Origin: Pinus tabuliformis
Taxonomy: Eukaryota; Streptophyta; Pinopsida; Pinales; Pinaceae
Assembly (NCBI GenBank): GCA_031772625.1
Contig: CM062819.1
Span: 827,111,503-827,175,502 of the forward strand
Direction of reading: 5' to 3'
DNA length: 64,000 bases
Under the pieces are notes generated by a model, which did no database searches, had not been told where the DNA came from, and worked only from the letters and a program-made list of their open reading frames with translations. A program made the position numbers and the translations under genes. This document shows positions 35,101-47,858 of the stretch, piece by piece. Numbering within the stretch: the first letter of the stretch is position 1; each line of letters opens with the position of its first letter.

Positions 35101-36360
35101 TGGTATGCTGATATATGTTTTGTATTATTAAACCTGCAAGCTCCTCCAGGGTTTTCCAGAACTAAGAAAAGATTCTTGAAAATGAAAGCATCAAAGTTTT
35201 GTATTATTGACAGTGTTTTGTTTTGGAGAAATCATGAAGGGATCTTACTCAATTGCTTAACACTAGAAGAAACTGACAATGTACTCAAAGAATTTCATGC
35301 AGGTGACTGTGGAGGACACTTATACTGGAAGTCCACAGCTGATAAAATCCTAAGGGCTAGATTTTATTGGCCCTCCTTGTTTGCTGATGTAAAGAAATTT
35401 GTAATGTCTTGTCACAAATGCCAAATTTTTGAGGGCAAGAGAAAGCTGTTGCCTTTACCACTCAAACCAGTTTCAACTGAGAGACCATTCCAGCAATGGG
35501 GTTTATACTTTATTGGTGAAATTCACCCTCCATCCTCTGGCCAGCATAGGTGGATTCTCACTGCCACAGACTATTTTACCAAATGGATAGAAGCCATCCC
35601 TTGTATGCAAGCCAATGACTCCATTATTATACAATTCCTAGAAACCAACATCTTGCCCAAGTTTGACTGTCCAGATAAAATTATTACAGACAATGCTGCT
35701 GCTTTCAAATCCAAAAAAATGATCAACTTTTGTCACAAGTATCACATGACCCTAGGTCATTCCACTGCCTACTATCCTCAAGGTAATGGCCTAGCTGAGT
35801 CTTCCAATAAAAGTCTCATCAACATCATTAAGAAAGTTTTGGAAGAAAACAAAAAGAATTGGCATAAGAAGTTGGTCAATGCATTGTGGGCAGACAGACT
35901 AACCACCAAGAGATCAATTGGCATAAGTCCATATGAACTGGTTTATGGGCTAAAAGAAAAGTTTCCTTCATCTTTAGGAATTCCTGTGATCAAGTTGCTG
36001 CAAGAAATACAAGATGAGCCCAATGACATTCAAAGAAGAATCAATCAGACAATTCACTTACAGCAAACGAGAGAGGAAGTCTATCAAAGAACCCAAATAC
36101 TGCAAGAAAAGCTCAAAAGAATATTTGACAAAAGAACCAAAGCTGAAGATTTCTTTATAGGAAACAAAATGTTAAGATGGGATTCCAGGAGGGAGGACAA
36201 AGGCAAACATGGCAAGTTTGATTTCTTATGGAAAGGACCTTATGTCATTCATGTTATGCAAGGTAACAACACCTATTTTCTAAGGAGTTTGGATGGCTCA
36301 AACACTGAGGAAGGCCCAGTCAATGGGAGAATGCTCAAGCATTATTTTGACCCCCTTTGA
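32118..36360 (+). pseudogene. Pol region of giant element: protease, extra RNase H, reverse transcriptase, RNase H, integrase
   Basis: Domains in order: an aspartic protease (MFDSGASHNLM, about 32118-32150). A first RNase H (LEFDGSVNRLGDGAGVWI, NNMAEYEALLLGLK, ILGDSDLIIQQMKG; about 32745-33120). Reverse transcriptase (CVDLRNLNKVSLKDHYPLP, PFGLKNAGATFQRAM, VVYLDDLTAFSKS; about 33610-34350). A second, degenerate-looking RNase H (about 34560-35030). Integrase with an HHCC finger (about 35295-35430), a DDE core (DYFTKWIEAIP, ITDNAAAF) and a GPY-type module (FLWKGPYVIHVM). Integrase last is the gypsy order. The RNase H before reverse transcriptase is the unusual part. There are about three breaks in the whole gag-pol. 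Confidence 0.88.
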
Positions 36361-36764
36361 TCAAACACTGAACAGTCATATATTGTACATAAATATTTGT
36401 ATTTTTCAGTATTTTCATTTACAGCAGATAAATAAAGCACAAAGTGGAGCATATTTTGAGAAAGACCAGGGTTCTGCACTATTTTCTTTTTTGGAATATG
36501 TTTTGATCCTAGCATTAGAAAGCAAGGAAAAACACTGGGAAACTATCAAGGTGATGAGGAGAAATTCTGAGAAACAGGTAAAAAACAGATCTGCAACTTC
36601 ACAGCAAATCAGCTCAGTGGGTACTGCCTGCAAGTATCTAAGATCCTGGTCAATAGTCTCCAACAACAGAGAAATTCAGGCTGCAGCAAGAATGGAGAAA
36701 TTAGGCAATTTGACCTACTGTTCTTGGCTTTTCATCTGGAAAATCCATCACCAAGTGGAGCCAC
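36361..36764 (+). other. 3' untranslated part of giant element interior
   Basis: Four hundred bases between integrase and the 3' LTR. No domain is seen. The purine tract just before the LTR is weak (AAGTGGAG). Confidence 0.5.
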
Positions 36765-38324
36765 TGTTAGCCTCCTATACCAATAGGTGTTCATTTCTCA
36801 TGATTGACAGTGGAAGTGCCAAAAAATATTCATCTTCCGTGGTACTAAGGTTCCATTTTTGTGAAAGAAACAGACAGTTAAAAAATGTAAAGAGGGTATG
36901 CCTTAAAAGAATAATCAAAAGGCAAGAAAATGAACTGGTCAAAGAAAAAATAAATGAAATGAACCCCAAATAAAGGCCATGAAAGTGGCCAATCCAAAAT
37001 GCCACTGCTACTTTGATGGATGGTCCAACAGCTCAAGCTGGGCCATACCATGTTTTAAATTGCATGTTTTAGACTAGAAAGGAAGTACCTGCTCAAACAG
37101 TTCAAGCTTGACAGATGACTAGGTGGATAGAGAAAGGAAGGAGCCCAACTGCTTAATCTGGGCCCTTGGAAGTCATAAGGGTAGACTTAGATAGGAGGAC
37201 AGCAAAAAGAAAAGAGAATTATCAAGGTTTGCAAGGCTAAGTGCACCCATCCAAAGGAAGAAATAATGTTAGGCATATTAGGCAGGGTAGGCAGTTGAAG
37301 GTTGCAGAAAGCAAGATCCAAGCATATGACATGAGGAAACTCACATCTGATCTCACCAGTAGGAGAAAGGCAAGAGCAATGGCCTATTTGGCAAACTATC
37401 AAACCATCACTAACTTCCCTCATCCCCTTCAGAGGTTTCTTGCTAACATCCCCTTGAGCACTATAGGATCTGCCTAAACAGTCCTCCTTACATTTCTCAT
37501 TTGTAAATTTCATGTCAAGTTGTGACCTCTCTCTTTGAAAAGAAGCCACATTTCCTGTGTAAAATCATTCTTCACTCCCATCTGCTTCCAAATCTAAGTT
37601 TACTCATTAAACTTAGCTCTCTATTCCTCTCTCACATCCCCAATCCATATTAATTTCTAATTTTACTATATAAATCCCTAAGTGCTACCCCTCCCCCTAC
37701 TATTATAGCATTCTATGTAAAAAACCCAGAAAAATATATAAATATCCCCCCCTTTAGCATTATAGCTAATTAGCATTTTCATGGGAGACATTAGTCCATC
37801 GGGGATTATAGTCAACCCTTACTTGGGAATTACTCTAACCCCTGGTTAGATTAATAGCCTACACTAAACCCTCACCTACCATTTTCCCGAAAAAAACCTA
37901 TGAAACCCCCCCCCCTCCCCGCGCTCAAACCTAATGTTAAATGTTTGATTAAACCCCGACATATTAACCCTGATGCGCTTCGAAACCCAATAAACCCTCC
38001 TAACCCAAAGTTCTAAACCCACAGTTTTTAAATATATTTTAATTATTTGGCGGGTCCCCACCCAAACTTGCTCGCTGGGTCGGGGCGCCCGCCAGCCGTT
38101 GATCTCTCGCTGCCCCCAATCCAAAGGTGGGCGGTCAATCTCAGTTCTGGACCTGGCGCGGTTTAGCGTCCGGGGAGCGGGTGGTTTTGCTCCCGTATGC
38201 TGGACGCGTGGCGGCCACTGGGGTTGTTCGGAGCCCCTCTCCCCAATACCACCCTTCCCCAATGGCGTTGCGGGGAAACCGGAAACCGCCCTCCCGCAAT
38301 CCGCTTCCCCTGTCGCGTCACTCC

Positions 38325-38533
38325 TGCGTCATGATTACGTCATACCCAAAGCCCCCGCCACCGCGCCACGTCGCCCTCCACGCCGTCTTGCCGCCCCCAC
38401 ATCCCTCCACTGTGTCCTAACACATTGGCCTCCAACTCAGTACCCACGTCATCATCCGTACCCGGGCCCCACCGATGACGTCATCGCTGGAAAAGCGCCA
38501 AAACCCATATGTGCCGAATTTGTCGTTATAAAC
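38325..38533 (+). promoter_or_regulatory. Promoter block in the giant 3' LTR, with one TGACGTCA fewer
   Basis: Equivalent of the 5' LTR promoter: the same TTACGTCA and CCACGTCG words, then a single TGACGTCA at 38476-38483 and TATAAAC at 38527-38533. The second palindrome and the adjacent E2F-like word present in the 5' copy are missing, so the two LTRs could differ in promoter activity. Confidence 0.55.
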
Positions 38534-39197
38534 GCGCAATTGAACTGTTTTTTGTCATTTTCGCTGGAAAAGAGAGGGAGCCGTGCTGTTCGTTTAATCC
38601 AAAAATTGCCTCCACACTACGAATTCAAAGCTTGGGACGCCGCCACTTACCAATTTAGCTACATTCTCCAACCATTGCTCAACCCAGCAGCTCTCGGCGC
38701 TAATTATCCAGGTATTTGCCGAAATTTACCTATTTGCCCGTGTTCTTTCCATTTCTCTGCAAAGTTCTCCACTAAATACCTGGTAAATCCTAAATTAAAT
38801 ACTGTCATTCAGTAAATGCTGGCCCAAAATAATCCACATTGTCCCCTTGTCCAAAATTCACTCTTGAACAATCATTTTCGGACTTAATTTGCAATTTACC
38901 CTCCAACTGCCCGGCATTGTTCCCTTTTGCCGAGCATATAATTGAAGAACTGCATTTCACCAGCTTATAGTCCTGCCCCCCCTCTGCAATTCATCCTCAC
39001 TGTTCATAATCCTTGTGAATTTACCAGAGCAGAGCAGAGGCAAGTCTGCTTAATCTACTCACTCCTCTTTGAAGATATATCTGGCATCACCTGCATTCAG
39101 TCTGCCATCTGACTTCTAAAAAAGATTTACAAGCTATTATATTCACACTGTTACATTCAGAAACTGCATTCCAAAGACAGCACCTAAAGGCTATACA

Positions 39198-40499
39198 ATG
39201 GCTGCACCTACAGCTCTTAGTGTTGCCCCCATGAATCCACCTAACAAAGAGCTTGAGGCCATGCCTCTTGCTGACAGAGATTACCTCATCCAAGACCTTG
39301 TGGGTGACAGGAACCATTTACAGACCTTCCGGGAATTGAGGGACAACTATTTGAGCAACAATGACATATATGGGATATGGGAATCCAATCTGCCTCATTA
39401 CTTTCTCCCATCTGTTAACATTTTTCCAGAAATCATCCGCTTATGTGTTGAGAATTATGATCCAAATCACAGAGCTGTCAAGTCTCCATCTGAGAGCATA
39501 CTCTTCCACATCAATGCTGACTGCATCAACCAGATGCTCAACTTCAAACAAACTCAACTGTTGTATCCCTTCTCCATGAACTATCTACTGGATATAGGTG
39601 CCAAACTTTCCACTGCTGACATTGAGAAGATCACCAAGACATTTATGAGAGCTGACCGCCAGCCCACAGGGCCACCTCCTTTCTTGCATGTCCATTTTAC
39701 TGATGTAGGCCAACTTCTGGTTGACATGATTTCCTATGTGTTGGGCTATAAAACTAGTGAACACGTTGATGAGACAGTGCTGGTGTTATTAGCTGCTTAC
39801 AGCCCAGGCCAACCTCCTGCTTACAAATATAACTTTGCTAAATTCATAGCCAACAAGATACATGACCAACTTTTCAAAGTGGACAGGGAGGGTATATTCA
39901 AATATTCATCATATATCTACCACTTGTTCATGTATTATCAATCCGAGGCCTTTCAATGCCCTATCAAGAAGCTGGATTCCAGGGGAGAAAGAATGTCTGT
40001 CATCTTCTGGTCATCAGTTTTCCACCAAGTCCAAGATTCACCATATTCATACTGTGAATTTATTGATCAATTTGTCTACCCGGTCTCTTGCCTATTGATG
40101 AGATCCCCTCCTCCCAGAGTGTCATTTGAAATCCAAAAAACTCTGCAGCTGTCCAAAAATTATAAAATAGGTGATTGGTACCTATACCAAAATCATACAG
40201 TCATCAGAATTTATGGCTGCGAGCTCTGTCCATATAGGCTCGCGGGATATGTACCAATGATACTGTTCGCCTTGGAGTACTATAGGCAGCTTATTAACTC
40301 TGACCTCACCCACTTTCATAGTGCCAAGAAGAAAGCCCACCTCAAGTTCAAACACCACCTGGGCCCCTTTATCATGAACAAAAAAGAGGGATGGCAAGAG
40401 GTTGAGCAAATCCTCAAAGATAAATACAAGTTATCAAGAAGCTTCTGGTGGGTCCCTTATGACCCTGAAGGCTTCATCAGTGCTAGAAGAGTCAAGTAG
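39198..40499 (+). CDS. LTR-encoded protein A of giant element, 3' LTR copy
   Basis: This second copy of the 5' LTR frame A has the same start context (ACAATGGCT) and the same promoter arrangement upstream. About two thirds of the roughly 22 base differences between the copies change a residue, so the pair gives no clear sign of strong purifying selection since insertion. Function is unknown. Confidence 0.72.
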   Translation: MAAPTALSVAPMNPPNKELEAMPLADRDYLIQDLVGDRNHLQTFRELRDNYLSNNDIYGIWESNLPHYFLPSVNIFPEIIRLCVENYDPNHRAVKSPSESILFHINADCINQMLNFKQTQLLYPFSMNYLLDIGAKLSTADIEKITKTFMRADRQPTGPPPFLHVHFTDVGQLLVDMISYVLGYKTSEHVDETVLVLLAAYSPGQPPAYKYNFAKFIANKIHDQLFKVDREGIFKYSSYIYHLFMYYQSEAFQCPIKKLDSRGERMSVIFWSSVFHQVQDSPYSYCEFIDQFVYPVSCLLMRSPPPRVSFEIQKTLQLSKNYKIGDWYLYQNHTVIRIYGCELCPYRLAGYVPMILFALEYYRQLINSDLTHFHSAKKKAHLKFKHHLGPFIMNKKEGWQEVEQILKDKYKLSRSFWWVPYDPEGFISARRVK

Positions 40500-40565
40500 A
40501 GGCTGCTAGGCTATGAGCACTGTAAAATTCCACAAATTGAGCAGTATGCCAATCAGCAAGAATGG

Positions 40566-42802
40566 TTGCAAGACACATTAATTGAGGAACTAACTCAAGA
40601 AGAAATAATGCAAAGAAATGTCAAGGATTTGGAAAAAACTCTTGACTTAGATTCTGTGCAGCAGGTAATTTTCAAGCAGCCGCATCCGGTTGGAGAAGGA
40701 ACCTCAACTACTACAACTGCACCAGCCACCCAGGCGCCATCTACAGCAGCATCAGGCACAGATAAGGGCAAAGGAATAATGGGTGCTGAAGAAGAGATAG
40801 TAAAAGAAAAGCCTGCCTCCTCAATTGGGCAGCAACAAGAGCAAACCCCTCCACCACAAACAGAACCACCAACAGTACCTGCATTGCAGACCCCTGCACA
40901 TGAGGAAAGGGGCAAGAAACGGGATCGAGAAGAGTCCACACCTGCTAGTGGATCCTCCCAGCTACCTGAAGCCAAGAGGCAAAAGGTTGACTCCCCGGTC
41001 ATAGAAGAAATAAGCGAGGAAGTCCTTGAGAGCCCAAGGAAAGAAGGAGGAGACAGTCAGCAAACAGCTACAAGCTCTTTTCAACAAGAGCAAGGATTAC
41101 AGCTTGGCATGGAGGTGTCCTCCTCCACTCAGCAGAGCAAGAAGCCTTCAAGCACCAAGGCTTCCTTCAAAGAGATAAAGGCGCAAAATGAGCTGTTGAG
41201 AGTGGAGGTATACAATCAATTCCTCAAAGCAACACCAACTAAACAAGAGAGGTTGATGTCAGTGTATGATATACAAGAGGAAAAGATAATCCTCAGCCAC
41301 TTCAAACCCAAGGTACCGCAACCTCACTCAGCTGCAGATTTTGTAAAAACAAAGCTGGAAGTCATGGCAAAGGACATTCACCCCATGGACCAGATAGAGC
41401 TGCACAAGCAAACAGGGGAAATGGTCTATGCCACCTTGGTAGACAGGGCCACAATGGCCCATGAATTGAAAGAATCGTTGAAGAACACCAACATTCAGCT
41501 GGATTTCGAGAGAATGTCCTCCACGGCCAAGGACAACAGGATTAAAACACTGGAGGACATCATTGTGGACCTAGGACATGATCCTAAGGACCCAAAGGGT
41601 GTGAGGGCCCTCATGAAAAAGAAGGAAGATGATATTGCTGCATTGAGGAAAAGACTAAAACTGCTTCCCACTGAGCACCCTCAAACAGCAGAATTGCAAA
41701 AGGAAAAGGAGTCTGATGATCAACTCGATCTAATAATGCAGCTGAATCAAAGATTTATTGATCTGGAGAAAGAGCTAGAAGAGGCACTGCAAGAGAAACG
41801 GGAGAATCAACCTCCCAACCTCCCCAAACTACCTCAACCACTGCCACCACTACAGAGGCGACAGTAACCCCTGCAACAACTACAGCAACAACAGAAGCAG
41901 CAGCAGCAACAACAACAGCTCCTGAGTCCAGCTTAAACATGGATGAATTGACAAAGGTTATCAAAGATCTGGAACTTCAGGCAACTGAGATCAAGCAGGC
42001 CAAGGAAAAATTGGCAGAACTGGAGGCTAAATATGACAAATCAAAGATGACTATAGCAGAGCATACTAGAGAAATTAAGGCCCTAAAAGACAAAATAAAG
42101 GCCTTAGAGAAAGAGCTCAAACTTGAAAATACTCTGGCAAAAATAAAGAGGATTTTGTGGGCCCAGATTGACCACTCCCTTACTAGACAATGGAAGTCAA
42201 TCAAGACAGTGCATGAACAAATGGAATTGATTGGCCAAGCACAAATTGAGAGCCAAAAAGCCAGAACAGTACTAGGGAACAAGCCTGAGCAGGCCAACAG
42301 AATGATAAATTTTCTCAACAATCAGACCAAGGAGGAACTGGCAGCCCTGAACATCATTAACAGGACAGATGCTATCCTTACAGCTAAAAAAGTGCTCACC
42401 CTCAGAAATTTTGTACAAACTGTAGAAAGAAAATGTCATGAAATGCAGGCTGAGGTGGATGAATACAAGCTCAAAATGGGAGCACTGCAAGAAAAGGGAT
42501 TGCCCAGCCTACTAACCAGCACAGGAAGACTGCTCCCCCGTGAGCAATATGCTACCAGGATGACAAATTTTATTGAAAATCAGATCACTGCATCCGCCAG
42601 TACTTCTGAAGAAACAGGGCAGGGTCTCTACGACAAGCTTGAAAATCTATTTTTTATTGAACATGAGATCAATCGCTTATTTGAGGTTCCACCAAATTTC
42701 TATAGGTATACAGAGGCAGATGAAACCTTGGTAAAAATACGAAGACACCAACTGCCCAAAGAGGATTGGTGGCAGGCAATGCTACAAATTTTGCCTCAGT
42801 AA
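40566..42802 (+). pseudogene. LTR-encoded coiled-coil protein B of giant element, 3' LTR copy
   Basis: Second copy of the coiled-coil frame. It shows the same Gln/Pro-rich start with basic KKRDREES and EAKRQKVDSP clusters, two heptad-rich blocks and the FEVPPNFYRY tail. It is slightly broken, in a different way from the 5' copy. The presence of two long, recognisably equal frames in both LTRs shows they were in the element when it inserted. Confidence 0.7.
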
Positions 42803-43975
42803 TCTCAGTTGCTCGGTCCTAGTCAGCTTCAACTCAGCCAAGGCAAAAAGCAGAATCTGGGCAGTATACAAGGCAGCCAAAAGGGGTGACTCAGCATGAA
42901 GACAGCGACAGCAAGCCAAAACATAGGAAATGTGCCAATTTTGGGCAGCACGGCTTCAGCCGACTCCATCGGTCACAAAGTCAACATTCTCTGACCATTT
43001 TGGACAGCTAATACACTGAGCAGTTACTACAGCATTTATTTTCTCAGTTGCAATCCTCCAGGAGTTGGCACAATATTAATGAGCCATTAACTCACCAGCT
43101 AGATATTTTCTGATGTATATTTTGTATATATACCTCCCCTTGCAACTTATTTGGCGTTGGTGATTTTCACTCTAAGGCAATATATTGTATGTTTTTCAGA
43201 TGATCTAATACAAAAGGCTGGAAAAGCTCAATGTTTCTCGAATGCTTGATGTCTCAATGATGCTCTGCGTGCTGTTGCAGAATTCCTATGTTGTCTGATG
43301 GAACAATAAGTTTTCTCAATCTATGTATTATCTTCTTATGTTTGTTTGAGTCGTATACATGTTTCACCAATCTAATAATAGAGAAAAAGAATAGTACAGG
43401 ATATGTTTGATTACACCCTGTATTCAATCTCTGTTGTTGAAATGTTTTCTTCAGAATTAATCATGAACATGAATTCTTAATTGCTCATGTTTATATCAAT
43501 TCTATAAATATGAATTTTATATAGGAATTCTTCAGTGCTCCTAAGTAATATTCCCACTGTTCTCCATATCAGATTACTGAAAGATCCTTAGTTGCCTTTC
43601 ATGCCCTGATTACATCACACCCAATTACAGATTGAAAGAATTGTTCCTTAGACACTTGTCTGGCTCTGTAGCATCATTGTTGTATCAACGCAGACATATC
43701 AAGCAATTAAACATCATTGACTCCATGCCCAATGGCCTAGATCACCTTGTAAACATATATTTGTTCTGACTGAAATCATCATCCAGCAAAATTCAAAACA
43801 AAACCTTGAGCATCATAACTAGCCTAAAATATTATACAAACAAAGTTAAATCACAAAGAGAGAGCCCTCTCTGGTTATAGGTAGGCTAGAACTTGTGACC
43901 CAAATATTGGTTAGTGGTTACCTCAGCCGTATTCCCTTGGGAGTCAAAGGGAACAACCTGAGTGCTAACAGGATC

Positions 43976-44470
43976 TTTGCTTTCTAGTACCCTCCAAATT
44001 ACATCTGATGCTTTTAAAACTTTAATGATTTCCTTGTCAAAGGTTGTCTATGGTTTGTGATGAATGCAGCCATCTCGTGATGCGTATCTTGCACTTGAGT
44101 GTGAATTCAATACCATTTTTCATCACCTCTCCATTTGGCATATATCCCTTGGCGTGGATAGTTGTTCCAAGCTTCGACTAGTATTTATGCTTGCAGCCAT
44201 AACAACATAGCAGAGATTTCCCTTAAATGATTCCTTGCTGGATTTTGCGACTTTGTATAATAAACGTTTTCCGAGTGTTTGAGAAACCAGCACAATGTAC
44301 ACAATAGCCACCGCTTAATCAGAGCGAATAGAGAGGAGCCATTCTCACGAGGTACAGGGGGCACCTCTATTGTCATAAAATCTATAAGGCACCTTTGTGA
44401 TGTATCGTTAGAATCTTCTATAGCCCTTTTTATTGCACCGAGTTTCATAATATGGATTGGCAACTGAGCT
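43976..44470 (-). pseudogene. Unrecognised minus-strand coding-like fragment
   Basis: The best frame, 44185-44463 on the minus strand, encodes about 92 residues with varied composition: KLGAIKRAIEDSNDTSQRCL, then IEVPPVPRENGSSLFALIKR and ARNHLREISAMLLWLQA. Downstream on the same strand other frames also look protein-like (DVIWRVLESKDPFET), right up to the giant element's insertion point. It may be a worn piece of a host gene or an old mobile-element protein. No family is recognised, and it may be chance. Confidence 0.25.
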
Positions 44471-47442
44471 TGTTATTCGTAGCAGGATTGCGGGGAGCGC
44501 ACCCCATGAACCTGCTCTTAATTCGCGTTCTGCTTGGGAGTTACTCGGGAGCATGCTCCTGAAATCGCTTCTCTTTTGGGAACTATTTCCGGAGGGTGTT
44601 CCTTTTCAAAAAAATTCCTTGGTTTTTAGGGAGTAATTAGGGGAGCACCTTAGTCTTTTTTGAAAAAAAAAAAATGTAAGAACATTCCAAATACAATTTT
44701 TTTCAAAGAAACAATTAATTTTTTAGTGGGCAGCCTTATGATTAACCCTATCGTCTTAGTATTGATATGGGGTTCATGGTAATTTTAAATTCTTAAAGTA
44801 AAAGAGACATTCTCCTTAATCTTCATTTTCATCTTTTTACTTAAATTTTTAACATTACCATGAAATGACTGTGGATTTTTTTGAGAGTGGTTCTCACCTC
44901 ATTGGGTTTCATATGGAGAAAGTAGAATTTAAGATTTCGTTCAAAATCCAGTAGACTTATCAGTTTTTCAAGATTTCAAGATTGAGGGATTGCAATGTTT
45001 CCATTGGATTTTGTCATGTATTAGGGTATGAAACTCATATTTAATCAAGAGCGCCAATCCCTCTGTGTACCTTGATGTTAGTGACATTGGTTGTCGAACT
45101 CTTCTATCATGGGCCTATTAAAAATGTACCCATCACTCAAACAAAATCTTGACTTGACATGCTATGTTTTTTTCTATCTTATGTTAATGTTTAGAGGGTG
45201 ATATTATTGACAAAGATCCCTATACAGACCCAGAGGTAATGACAAAGATACCTCTGGATATTAATGCTTAGAGTGTGATATTAATGACAAAGATCTTGAT
45301 TTTCCAACAAGACTAAAAAATTAGACATTTGTCGTGGGAGCAAGAGGCCAAAGCATTAGCAATAGATAATAGATTGACTTTTTTTTCTAGTTTCTAGTAG
45401 TTTTTATAACTGTCAACCCTTTCATATTTATTATGATACTTTTTGTAAATAATATATGCAATTTAAGTTTGAAGTTGGCAATTATAACTCATTGATAATG
45501 AATTATGAATATGATGCTTCGTGAAAGTTGAAAGTTGTTTCATTTTATAACATTTTATTTCATGATAGATATTATTTGTTGTAATGATTACACTTAGCTT
45601 ATAAGTACAACTTTGGCGATCAATGATCATAAATGTTATATATTGAATTTTGAAAGCTTGAAACTTTAAGATTGATGAACCATGAGACTCAATATGTTGT
45701 ATGTTATTATGTTACTAACGTGTGGACGTGGTTGATGAAGATTATAACTTCTAGATTATTATTGTTATATGGTTCAATTTGTGTGTTTTATGCCTTTTTA
45801 TATCTAATTCATCATTCTACATGCTTTTGTTGACATATATGCATCAAAATATTATATATATAAAATATCGCTGATCAAATCGCTCCCAAACTAAAGCTTC
45901 TGAAAATATCGCCCCTACTCCCCGTTTTCGCTCCCACTCCAAAGTAACCTTGATTCGTAATCGATTCGTAGCATATAGGTGGAGGACATGCTCTGAGCCG
46001 TTGACAAATAGATCAGTAGTCAATGTGATAGAACATGTCTTTTTAGACCTATGTGCCCATCCATACTGCCACTTACAATGGGGAGTATTATGCTTTTACT
46101 CATCTTTGTTAGAAATTTCCTTGTTTTCACGCTTCGAGGTTGTAGCCTTACAAATGGGTTAGCACTCAGTGATCAGATGATGAGATTTAGTATGATTGGA
46201 AAGCAAGGTTGTTTTGGCTTTGTATCATGATTTGATGACTTATAGAATGTGGTGACCAGTTTTATTAAACAGAGGCTGAGGAAAGAAAATCATTCCGGTA
46301 ATCATTATCAAGAAGATGAATAGCCATCGACCTGTGATGCGATGCGATCAAAGGGAGGCCCAAAATCGCAGATCGCATGGGTAATTTTCAGTGAAGGAAT
46401 GGGTGAAGGTTGTGAATCTGATTTGTGAGTTGCAATGAGGGTAGGTCGTAGATCACAATCACAGGTAGCAAAGACAGGGGAGGATGGTTCGGTTGTGAAT
46501 TGCGTCAACGATCAGCGATGAAGGGAAGCTGCAACCTCAATATGCGACGAGTCACAAATTGCAATTTGAGAATAGAGGTTACAGGTTGGAAATGTGATTA
46601 AAATCAGTCACCAATTTAGACTAGTCGCCCTGTGGAGGAAGAAGTCTATCCCCACAGTTGCTTGCTTTATGGGTGGTATGAAATCCTTTTGTAAGAAGCC
46701 TGATTGTTTGATGAAGGAAATTTTATCATATCTAGTCATTTGTGAAATATATGATGCTCCTCCGGCTAGCCATATGAATGATTATTGCAAGGCCACTAAT
46801 CAACATTAATTCCATCAAATCTATGATTGTCAAGCAGTTCAGTCCATTTGGGTAATCTTCCATCCAAGTAACCAAAGCATCAATCGTTGAAACTAGAGCA
46901 TGCCTTCGAAAGATGCATGAGTACCATCTTTAGTAAAGCATCAACCCTGCAAGTTTGGTTGTAGTAAAGGAGTTATTACTCAAAAAACCATCACAAAGGT
47001 TCATTCATGAATGGCATGTTGTGATGATCAGGATATTTGGAAGAGTGTGTCATGAAAACTTGTAAAAGCAAGGGGGGCCCAAAATTTTGAATGCACAGTG
47101 CGAAAAAATTTGAAGGGTGTTTTAGTGGCTACAATAGGACATGAGTGTTAGCAAACTTACTATGGATCAACATGGAAGCAGAAAGGAAACCAGCATGGAG
47201 GAACATGGAAGACAAAAAGCATTGTATGGAAATATAGCATTGGCATAGCAAATTCATGGATCCCAAGGAAAATCCATGATCAAATTGAGGAAAGTCCACA
47301 ATTGACACCTATGTCCACATTTCACTAGGATGGATGGATGTTCATGCATGGTACTAGTTGACTATATTTCTTAGTAGGTCATATTATATGATTTCTTCCC
47401 ATGTTTTGAAGTTGAAACATACCAAGGTTTACTACAAGAAAT
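43976..47442 (+). other. About 3.5 kb of intergenic sequence
   Basis: Apart from the minus-strand fragment noted separately, nothing is recognised. There is a GC-rich patch with repeated GGGAGC words at 44490-44640 and a similar patch near 45870-45945. A region of GATCGCA-like words lies at 46330-46520. No LTR pair, TIR pair or long frame is apparent. Confidence 0.4.
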
Positions 47443-47858
47443 TGTTGATTTGTAGCTATGCTCGGTCTTCATAATTTATATTTTAGCCCTTGTAATGAAT
47501 AAAGAATTTGTAAGACATGTTGTTCATGTCATATTTAAAAGAGAAAATTTTGAAATTTGAATTTTGAATTTTTGGCTTCAAAATAGTCAAGTCGACCCTC
47601 CCTCAACTCAAGTCATCCCCAGTGAAGAGACACACCCATTCGCGAAGGCAGAACACTATAAAAAGGTTTTCCCAAGGTAAATCTTGTGTTCTCTTTGTGC
47701 TTTGTGATCTCTATTGTCCTTATGGTTTTATTGTTGAATTTCTGAAGTGTAATTTCTTAATGATAAACTAGAATTGATAAAAAAAGATATATATCATTTG
47801 AAGTAATTATTTGTGTTTCATAAATGTTTTGCTAGTATTTATTGCACTTAAAAACTCA
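47443..47858 (+). repeat. Probable 5' LTR of the interrupted copia element
   Basis: It begins TGTTGATTTGTAGC and ends before the primer site. A TATA box TATAAAAAG lies at 47657-47665. The first forty bases resemble the start of the gag-only LTRs (CGGTCTTCATAATT word). The left boundary is inferred because the partner LTR is outside the window. Confidence 0.6.

Larger units (their letters stand above)
36765..43970 (+). repeat. 3' LTR (7.2 kb) of giant element
   Basis: It is a nearly identical copy of the 5' LTR, ending CTAACA before the second GGATC. The C-tract is shorter and interrupted here (about 37906-37920). It retains both TATA-like motifs (38527-38533 and about 43125). Confidence 0.93.
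22814..43975 (+). mobile_element. Giant 21.15-kb Ty3/gypsy (Tat/Ogre-like) element with 7.2-kb LTRs that carry reading frames
   Basis: The element runs from TGTTAGCCTCC to GTGCTAACA with a perfect GGATC duplication at 22814-22818 and 43971-43975. The LTRs are 7238 bp (22819-30056) and 7206 bp (36765-43970). Each contains a GC-rich promoter region and two long frames. The 6.7-kb interior has a primer site of the TGGCAACTCCGCTGGGGAC type, gag, protease, an extra RNase H, reverse transcriptase, RNase H and integrase. Gypsy order (integrase last) and the additional RNase H point to the Tat clade, which includes the giant Ogre elements. Over the first LTR frame the two LTRs differ at about 22 of 1,300 bases, so it is the youngest insertion here. 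It looks nearly whole but has a handful of breaks. Confidence 0.93.

Noticed and set aside
44490-45945. Possible DNA transposon bounded by GGGAGC-rich patches
   Set aside because: The patches share short words only. I could not align inverted ends or find a target duplication.
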